In this document: positions 57,199 through 64,000 of the stretch, piece by piece
Position numbering within the stretch: the stretch's first letter is position 1
Layout of the letters: each line of letters starts with the position of its first letter
Assembly: GCA_000987045.1 (NCBI GenBank)
Contig: LAKY01000072.1
Location: 156,012 to 220,011 of the forward strand
Reading direction: 5' to 3'
Source: Clostridiales bacterium PH28_bin88
Lineage (GTDB): Bacteria; Bacillota; PH28-bin88
DNA: 64,000 nucleotides
Translations under genes and position numbers: made by a program
The notes under the pieces: generated by a model
What the model was told of the DNA's origin: nothing
Database searches by the model: none
The model's input: only the letters and a program-made list of their open reading frames with translations

Positions 57199-58464
57199 AT
57201 GAAATTCATCAGGCCGGCTGTACTTAATGAATCGCTCTTCGGAGGGAAAGGCAGGGGCTACGTCAGTAAAATTGTACTGTTTAATTATCCGGTTCCACCC
57301 GGGAGTGAGTTGCCCAGGGAATACACGGAGGTACTGGATCAACTAGGAGCTAAAGACCTGCAGCCTCTGCCGCTGGTTAACGGGGTTGCCTGTTCCTTCC
57401 CTGAAACTCGGGTTCAAGCAATCTCGGGTTTCCAACACGTTTTTTCGGTAGAGGAAGACCTTATCGTCCGCCTGCAGCCCGTGGTGCAAGAAGAACGTCT
57501 CGCCCTGATGAAAAGCGACGATCAAATCATTCCCACAGGCGTTGCCCGCATCGGCGCTCCTGAGGTTTGGAGCAAATGGAAAGGTGCCGGTGTCAAGGTA
57601 GCGGTGCTGGATACCGGCATCGATATGGAACATACCGACCTGGCCGCCAACTACCGGGGGGGAATTAACCTGATATCCCCCGGTCGTCCCCCTCAGGATG
57701 ATAACGGCCACGGCACCCACATAGCTGGTACCATTGGAGCGGTGGATGACGGTAAAGGGATCATTGGGATTGCTCCGGAAGTGGAACTTTATGCGGTGAA
57801 GGCCCTGAACAACCGTGGTGAAGGGACCATCTCCTCCATCGTCCAGGCCTTGCAATGGTGCATGGAAAACGGTATGCATATCGTCAACATGAGTATCGGA
57901 ACAGATACGCCCAGCACTGCCATGGCCCAGGCCGTCAGGCAGGCAGCCTCCCATGGGATTGTGCTGGTAGCGGCAGCCGGGAACGACGGGACTCGCAATT
58001 CGGTGGACTATCCTGCCGCCTACCCGGAAACTATTGCGGTCGGAGCCATTGGCGATGGAAACGACCTGGCCCCGTTCAGCAGCCGGGGGCCAGAAGTAAC
58101 CGTGGTAGCACCGGGGATGCAGGTGTTATCAACAGGACTGCAGGGCACCTATCGCCGGCTCAGCGGTACCTCTATGGCAACTCCTCATGTTACAGGTACG
58201 GTGGCCATCATGTTGCAGGCAGTCTCGGGGTTAAACCATTCCAGCGTAGTTAAACTGGTACAGGGCAGCGCCGAAAGACTGCCCAATCTTGCAAGCGACC
58301 AGCAGGGTGCCGGTTTGGTACGCGTCGACCGGGCCGTAAGCAAGGGTTCAACCCCACCCCGTCCCAAACCAGCCCCCTGGACCTGGCCGCAGCCAAGACC
58401 GGAGAAGTTTTTCGAATGGCTATTTGGACCATGGTTTGGTAGACCGTCAGGCCACGGCCGCTAA
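57199..58464 (+). CDS. S8 family serine peptidase, no obvious signal peptide
   Basis: 421 aa; catalytic motifs VAVLDTGID, GHGTHIAGT, GTSMATPHVTGT. Confidence 0.95.
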   Translation: MKFIRPAVLNESLFGGKGRGYVSKIVLFNYPVPPGSELPREYTEVLDQLGAKDLQPLPLVNGVACSFPETRVQAISGFQHVFSVEEDLIVRLQPVVQEERLALMKSDDQIIPTGVARIGAPEVWSKWKGAGVKVAVLDTGIDMEHTDLAANYRGGINLISPGRPPQDDNGHGTHIAGTIGAVDDGKGIIGIAPEVELYAVKALNNRGEGTISSIVQALQWCMENGMHIVNMSIGTDTPSTAMAQAVRQAASHGIVLVAAAGNDGTRNSVDYPAAYPETIAVGAIGDGNDLAPFSSRGPEVTVVAPGMQVLSTGLQGTYRRLSGTSMATPHVTGTVAIMLQAVSGLNHSSVVKLVQGSAERLPNLASDQQGAGLVRVDRAVSKGSTPPRPKPAPWTWPQPRPEKFFEWLFGPWFGRPSGHGR

Positions 58465-58509
58465 TACTTAGATACTCAAAATAACTCGCTTTAATCATCA
58501 TCTTATGCT

Positions 58510-59469
58510 TTATCTTTTTCCTTTATCGTAAGGCTCTCCGGCTGCTTGCGGCGCCTGGGATGATTTAGAGAAAATAACTAATGCGATTAAGGTGAACACG
58601 TAAGGAAAGGTTTTTAAGAGTATGCCAGGAATTTGCGCCAGGGCAGGCACCACCTGGGACACATTGGCAATAGTGCTGGCAACGCCGAAGAATAGGGTAG
58701 CTCCTAAGATTCCCAGGGGTTTCCACTGGCCAAAGATCAAAGCAGCCAAGGCTAAAAAACCTAATCCAGCCGCCGTGCCATTAAACTCTCCCGAATACGT
58801 GACGATCACTATAGCTCCCCCCAGTGCCGCGAAGGCGCCAGAGACCATCACCGCAATGTAGCGCAGACGGTACACATTGATCCCGGCAGAGTCAGCGGCA
58901 TGGGGATGCTCACCACAAGCTCTCAACCTCAAGCCAAAAGGAGTTTTGTACAAAATAAACCAGGAGCTCAACAAGATGGCCAACACCAGCCAGGTGGTGG
59001 GATAGCTCATGGTAAAAAACAGTTTCCCCAAGACCGGAATGTCCGCTAAGATGGGAATATTTTTTCTCCCCAAGCTGTGCAAAATTTGGATGTTCCCACT
59101 GCCTGTTATATTTCGAGCAAGGAAGGTAGTCAAGGCGCCGGCAATCATGTTAATGGCAATACCGCTGATGACTTGGTCGGCATTCAAAGTAATACAGGCA
59201 AAGGCATGCAGCAGCGAAAAGATGGCCCCCACTATTATGGCTGCCAATAACCCTATCCAGATGGCAGTACCGGGAAAAATAATTTCTAATTTTGTAATGG
59301 TCAAAGCTCCGGTAAACATCCCTACCACCATGAGGCCCTCCAGGCCAATATTGACGATGCCACTCCGTTCGCTAAAAAGACCTCCCAGGGAAGTAATCAA
59401 CAGGGGAATGGTATAGGCTATGGCATAGGGGAAAATTAAAATGATGACGTCCAGCATATCACTTGACAC
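58510..59469 (-). CDS. Nucleoside-type ABC transporter permease (NupQ/YufQ-like)
   Basis: TSLGGLFSERSGIVNIGLEGLMVVGMFTGAL; LRACGEHPHAADSAGINVYRLRYIAVMVSGAFAALGGA. Confidence 0.93.
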   Translation of the reverse strand: MSSDMLDVIILIFPYAIAYTIPLLITSLGGLFSERSGIVNIGLEGLMVVGMFTGALTITKLEIIFPGTAIWIGLLAAIIVGAIFSLLHAFACITLNADQVISGIAINMIAGALTTFLARNITGSGNIQILHSLGRKNIPILADIPVLGKLFFTMSYPTTWLVLAILLSSWFILYKTPFGLRLRACGEHPHAADSAGINVYRLRYIAVMVSGAFAALGGAIVIVTYSGEFNGTAAGLGFLALAALIFGQWKPLGILGATLFFGVASTIANVSQVVPALAQIPGILLKTFPYVFTLIALVIFSKSSQAPQAAGEPYDKGKR

Positions 59470-60511
59470 CCCCTATTTTTTTCTTCAATTTATCCCAGAA
59501 TCTCTGCATGAGGATACTGGTGGCCGCGAAATAAATAATAGTGGCGATAATGGTGTCAGCGATCTCTGGAGGAATGCTGGTCATGGCATTCATAAAGCCT
59601 TTTCCCGTGTGCAGCAGTCCGAAAAAAGCGGCTGCGCCTAATACTCCCCAGGGCGAATTGGCTCCTAACAACGAAACGGCAATGCCATCAAAGCCCTGGG
59701 AAGGCAAAACCCCGATTTGGATATTAGAGGCATAACCGGCATAAAAGCTAACACCACCTAAACCTGCCAACATACCGGCGATGGTCATGGAAATGATCAT
59801 GCTCCTGTTGACATTGATGCCCGCCGCTTCAGATGCATGTCGATTGAAGCCAACGGCCTTCAGCTCGTAACCCAGGGTCGTCCGGTTCAGGATAAAAGCA
59901 ATTAAGATTACGGTCATGATTGCCAGAAAAATGCCCAGGTTAATGTAAGAGCCGTTAAAAAGCTCCGTGAGCCACTGCACCTTCAAGGATGCATGCTGGG
60001 AAATACGCCGGGACTCTGTTTCCATAAAACTGCCTTTAAAGTAGGCAGGCACAATATAATAGATTGTCCAGTAAGCGATCCAGTTCATCATGATGGTAGA
60101 TACAACTTCATGAACGTTAAATCGCGCTTTTAGCCACCCGGGTAATGCGGCCCAGAGCCCGCCCCCCAGGGCGGCAGCACCGATCATCACCGTCAGCAGC
60201 ATGGGCTTTGACCAAGCATAGGTGAGACCGATAGCTGTTGCACATAGTCCTCCGATCAGCATCTGGCCGGCAGCGCCAATATTAAATAAACCGGTTCGAA
60301 AGGCAAAGGCCACGGAAAGGCCTGTAAAAATCAACGGCGTAGCGGTTGCAAAGGTATTGCCAATGCGCTCAATATTCATCAATCCACCCCGGAATAGGTA
60401 GATATATCCATCCACAGGGTTGCTCTTGGCAACCAACATTAGGAGACTTCCCGCCACAAGCCCTAAGATAACCGCCACAATGGCCAGCATGAAATCTTTG
60501 TTTATTTTCAA
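59459..60511 (-). CDS. Nucleoside-type ABC transporter permease (NupP/YufP-like)
   Basis: FAFRTGLFNIGAAGQMLIGGLCAT; ELKAVGFNRHASEAAGINVNRSMIISMTIAGMLAGLGG. Confidence 0.93.
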   Translation of the reverse strand: MKINKDFMLAIVAVILGLVAGSLLMLVAKSNPVDGYIYLFRGGLMNIERIGNTFATATPLIFTGLSVAFAFRTGLFNIGAAGQMLIGGLCATAIGLTYAWSKPMLLTVMIGAAALGGGLWAALPGWLKARFNVHEVVSTIMMNWIAYWTIYYIVPAYFKGSFMETESRRISQHASLKVQWLTELFNGSYINLGIFLAIMTVILIAFILNRTTLGYELKAVGFNRHASEAAGINVNRSMIISMTIAGMLAGLGGVSFYAGYASNIQIGVLPSQGFDGIAVSLLGANSPWGVLGAAAFFGLLHTGKGFMNAMTSIPPEIADTIIATIIYFAATSILMQRFWDKLKKKIGGVK

Positions 60512-62031
60512 GCGGAAGCACCTTCCTTTACGCCGGCCATCATTAAGCCCACCTCATTTTCATTAGTTTGGTTCGCTTGGACAATACCAACCAGTTCCCC
60601 ATTATTGATGACAGCGATTCTATCGGAAACCTCAAGCACCTCATCTAATTCCAAGGAAACCAAGAGCACTGCTTTGCCCTTGTCGCGCTGCTCTACTAAA
60701 CGCTTATGAATATACTCGATGGCCCCGACGTCAAGGCCCCGGGTAGGTTGGACAGCAATCAAAAGATCTACATCCCGGAAGATTTCCCTGCCCACAATAG
60801 CCTTTTGCTGGTTGCCTCCTGATAGGGAGCGGGCAGAGGAGGCGGCACCCTGACCGGCGCGCACATCGAATTGCTCAACTATCTGCTCCGCATATTGATG
60901 AATCTGCTCTTTGTTTAAAATCCCCCGTTGCGAAAATGGCTCCTGGTGGTAAACCATCAAAATCAGGTTCTCTCGCACTGTATAATCAAGAATCAGTCCG
61001 TGCTTGTGCCGGTCTCCGGGAATATGGGCAACTCCTTTGCCAATGCGCTGGCGAATGGAAAGGTTGGTGATATCCGTACCGTTAAAAAGGACCTTACCCT
61101 GTTCAACACGCTTTAGCCCAATAATGGCCTGCACCAGTTCTTCCTGCCCGTTTCCGTCAACACCGGCAACTCCCACAATCTCTCCCCGGCGAAGCTCCAG
61201 CGAAAAGTCTTTCAGACCTAGAACCCCTTGGTTATTTCGCACCGACAAGTTTTCTAAGCGCAATACCACCTCGCCAGGTTCTTTCTCTTGTTTTTCAGTA
61301 GTAAAAGAAACCTTTCGTCCCACCATCATCTCTGCCAGTTTTGCTTCTGAGGTTTCTTTAACATCTACCGTGTCAATGTACTTACCACGGCGAATCACCG
61401 TACAGCGGTCAGCGATGGCTTTAATCTCTTTTAGTTTATGGGTAATTAAGATGATAGATTTCCCTTCGGCTATGAGGCTTTTCATGATGTTCATCAATTC
61501 TTGAATTTCTTGAGGTGTTAAAACCGCCGTAGGTTCGTCAAATATCAGAATATCCGCATTGCGATACAGCATTTTTAGAATCTCCACCCGTTGCTGCATC
61601 CCAACAGAAATGTCGGCAATTTTCGCATAAGGATCTACTTTTAATCCATATTTTTCGGAAAGCTCCCGGATCCGTTCTGCTGCCGAACGAATATCTACAA
61701 CGAGACCCTTGGTGGTCTCAAAGCCTAAAATAATGTTTTCGGTCACAGTGAAATTATGCACCAGCTTAAAATGCTGGTGTACCATGCCAATTCCCAGATC
61801 ATTGGCGGCATTAGGATTGGCAATGCTCACTTCTTTCCCTTTCAGGCGAATGGAGCCGCTGTCAGGTTGATAGAGGCCAAAAAGGATGCTCATCAAGGTA
61901 GACTTGCCTGCGCCATTCTCACCTAATAAGGCATGGATTTCACCCTTCTTCAATTGCAGGGTAATATCATCACAGGCCACGATGCCGGGAAACTCTTTTC
62001 TGATTTTCAGCATTTCAACCAAATATTCCAA
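60508..62031 (-). CDS. Nucleoside-type ABC transporter ATP-binding protein, two ABC domains (NupO/YufO-like)
   Basis: GENGAGKSTLMSILFGLYQPDSGSI; ARSLSGGNQQKAIVGREI; QPTRGLDVGAIEYIH. Confidence 0.94.
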   Translation of the reverse strand: MEYLVEMLKIRKEFPGIVACDDITLQLKKGEIHALLGENGAGKSTLMSILFGLYQPDSGSIRLKGKEVSIANPNAANDLGIGMVHQHFKLVHNFTVTENIILGFETTKGLVVDIRSAAERIRELSEKYGLKVDPYAKIADISVGMQQRVEILKMLYRNADILIFDEPTAVLTPQEIQELMNIMKSLIAEGKSIILITHKLKEIKAIADRCTVIRRGKYIDTVDVKETSEAKLAEMMVGRKVSFTTEKQEKEPGEVVLRLENLSVRNNQGVLGLKDFSLELRRGEIVGVAGVDGNGQEELVQAIIGLKRVEQGKVLFNGTDITNLSIRQRIGKGVAHIPGDRHKHGLILDYTVRENLILMVYHQEPFSQRGILNKEQIHQYAEQIVEQFDVRAGQGAASSARSLSGGNQQKAIVGREIFRDVDLLIAVQPTRGLDVGAIEYIHKRLVEQRDKGKAVLLVSLELDEVLEVSDRIAVINNGELVGIVQANQTNENEVGLMMAGVKEGASA

Positions 62032-62121
62032 TTAGATCCCCTCATTCTCATCCCAAGGGATTTCTTTAGTAAGATGAAAGGGGCGGATCACTCCGTCCCT
62101 TTCATTGTCAAAAGAACCTTA

Positions 62122-63234
62122 CTACTTAATCAAGTTCCCTTGATCAGCGGAAACGGTGATTTTACCTGCTTGAAGATCTTTAAATACATCTGCAACCTTC
62201 TGCTGGACAGCGTCACTTAAATTGGGGTTCTTAGCAGGAATGCCTATCCCATTATTGGCGGCACTGAATACCAGGGTTTCTCCACCGGGGAAGTTACCTT
62301 CCTTCTCAGCTTTGACCATGTCGTAAGCGGCCTGATCAATGCGCTTCATGGCAGAGGTCAGGATAATGGATTTGTCTCCTTCATAGATGCCTTCTGAAAA
62401 CTGGTCAACATCAACGCCGATAATCCATACTCCCCGGCCAGCCTTGGCTCGTGATTTGGCTTCGTTGATAGCCCCGACGCCCACGCCACCGGCAGCGGCA
62501 AAGATAGCCTTCACACCCTTATCATACATTTGAGCAGCTAATTGCTGTCCGGCAGCCACATTATCGAAGCTTCCCTGATATACTACGTTTTCAGCTTTCA
62601 TGCCTACTTTAGTACCAAAGTTGTCGTTAGCGTACTGGACCCCTTGTTGGAATCCCCAATTGAATTTCTGCACGGGAGGGATTTCCATCCCCCCAATAAA
62701 GCCAACCTGACCTTCTTGTAGCTGCAAAGCAGTAGCCACACCGGCTAAAAAGCCGGATTCATGCTCAGCAAAAAAGATGGAAACAGTATTATCTTTCACT
62801 ACCGGATTCCAATCACCGGCATGAGGAGTGCCGTCGATCAAGACAAATTTTGCGTCGGGGTATTTGGCTTGAGCTTGATAAATGGCAGTTTCAAACTTAA
62901 ACCCGGGAGTAACTATCATTCTAAATCCGGCATCATACAAGTTGCCTATTTCTTTAATATAATCCGCTTCAGTGGTGCCATTAGGTTTTAAATATCTTGT
63001 TTCAAGCCCAAAATCTTTTCCTGCCTTAACAACGCCTTCCCACGTTCCCTGGTTAAAAGACTTATCGTCAATAGTACCGGCATCGGTAACCATGCCCACC
63101 TTAAAACCGGCTGTACCAGCAGCCGACTTCTCAGAAGGCTTTTCAGTTGTTGAAGATCCACCACCACAACCTGAAACAGCAAGAGCAACCATCAATAAGA
63201 CAGCTAATAAAAAGCTAACCCGTTTGTTAAACAT
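62122..63234 (-). CDS. BMP family ABC transporter substrate-binding lipoprotein (NupN/BmpA-like)
   Basis: Lipobox VSGCGGG; GMVTDAGTIDDKSFNQGTWEGV; DVDQFSEG. Confidence 0.94.
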   Translation of the reverse strand: MFNKRVSFLLAVLLMVALAVSGCGGGSSTTEKPSEKSAAGTAGFKVGMVTDAGTIDDKSFNQGTWEGVVKAGKDFGLETRYLKPNGTTEADYIKEIGNLYDAGFRMIVTPGFKFETAIYQAQAKYPDAKFVLIDGTPHAGDWNPVVKDNTVSIFFAEHESGFLAGVATALQLQEGQVGFIGGMEIPPVQKFNWGFQQGVQYANDNFGTKVGMKAENVVYQGSFDNVAAGQQLAAQMYDKGVKAIFAAAGGVGVGAINEAKSRAKAGRGVWIIGVDVDQFSEGIYEGDKSIILTSAMKRIDQAAYDMVKAEKEGNFPGGETLVFSAANNGIGIPAKNPNLSDAVQQKVADVFKDLQAGKITVSADQGNLIK

Positions 63235-63330
63235 CGTTTCACCCTCCTCTAATCTTCATCTCCCAAGTAACTATTCAGTTATTCTACTAATTATTTCTAT
63301 ATGACCATCTCCTTCCATGGAATTGTTCAA

Positions 63331-64000
63331 CTACCAAGTCTCCATGATCTTGACGCCCGAACTGGTTCCTATTCTAGTAGCGCCTGCCGCTACCATAGCC
63401 TTAATCGTCTCTTTATCCTTAATTCCCCCAGAGGCTTTAACACCTAGTTTTTCTCCTACAACTTTTTTCATTAAAGCTACATCCTCGATAGTGGCGCCGG
63501 AGTTGCCAAAACCTGTGGAAGTTTTGACAAAATGAGCTCCAGCTTCCGCCGCCAGTTCACATGCTGTTCTTTTTTCCTGATCGGTAAGAAGACAAGTTTC
63601 AATAATAACTTTTACCAGTGCTCCATTGGAGGCTTTAACCACATTTTTTATCTCGTTTGAAATATAACTATAGTCTCCGGCTTTCAGGGCTCCAATGTTG
63701 ATAACCATATCAATTTCATTGGCTCCGTTGTTAATTGCTTCTTGAGTTTCAAAAACTTTAGCTTCGGTTGTAGTAGCTCCTGATGGAAAACCTACAACCG
63801 TGCACACCTGAACGTCAGTACCGCTAAGTTGTTTAGCAGCCAAGTCAGTAAAAACCGGATTTACACAAACGGCCTTAAATTTCCATCTTGCGGCTTCGGT
63901 ACACAGATTTAAAATATCAGCTTTGGACGCTTCCGGTTTTAGGCTCTTAAGTCCAGGTATCTTCGAAAAATGGAAAGAAACTAAGCAAACCCATGAAAAA
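63331..64000 (-). CDS. deoC: Deoxyribose-phosphate aldolase, reading frame open to the window edge
   Basis: [56 protein letters not shown]...[17 protein letters not shown]...[15 protein letters not shown]...FVKTSTGFG...KASGGIKD. Confidence 0.93.
   Translation of the reverse strand, partial: FSWVCLVSFHFSKIPGLKSLKPEASKADILNLCTEAARWKFKAVCVNPVFTDLAAKQLSGTDVQVCTVVGFPSGATTTEAKVFETQEAINNGANEIDMVINIGALKAGDYSYISNEIKNVVKASNGALVKVIIETCLLTDQEKRTACELAAEAGAHFVKTSTGFGNSGATIEDVALMKKVVGEKLGVKASGGIKDKETIKAMVAAGATRIGTSSGVKIMETW

Overview
Chromosomal window from a spore-forming, moderately GC-rich Firmicute; gene content resembles Peptococcaceae/Moorella-type clostridia, but the genus was not determined. Almost all genes are on the minus strand. 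From left to right: trpG(partial)/trpE with a leader that looks like a TRAP-type (U/G)AG-repeat attenuator; aroH; a HutP-family RNA-binding regulator; a BaiN/YhiN-type flavoprotein; an FAH-family hydrolase; a cobalamin uptake/adenosylation operon under a B12 riboswitch; an rluB-like gene; an Opp/Dpp transporter; spmA/spmB; ytfJ (gerW) and a DUF2953 gene; a decayed IS21-type istB remnant; scpAB; trpS; an M50 protease; a DHH-CBS-nucleotidyltransferase fusion; lysA under a lysine riboswitch; DUF896 and SprT-like genes; trpB2, with a second GAG-repeat tract over its ribosome-binding site; a glycosyltransferase/methyltransferase island (about 33.5-41.6 kb); a split acyl-CoA dehydratase activase-related locus; the spoVA and spoIIA operons with a dodecin gene between them; dacF-pdp-punA-deoB-xerD; an S8 protease; and a BMP/Nup-type nucleoside ABC importer next to deoC. 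The most interesting signals are the two 5-nt-phased GAG-repeat tracts (putative TRAP regulon), the chimeric ORF at the edge of the istB remnant, a perfect 14-bp hairpin inside the deoB 5' coding region, the glycosylation island beside two orphan ORFs, and an orphan plus-strand terminator with a REP-like motif near 32.0-32.1 kb. I did not see a CRISPR array, tRNA, rRNA or intact transposase. All family calls come from reading motifs in the translations; no searches were run.
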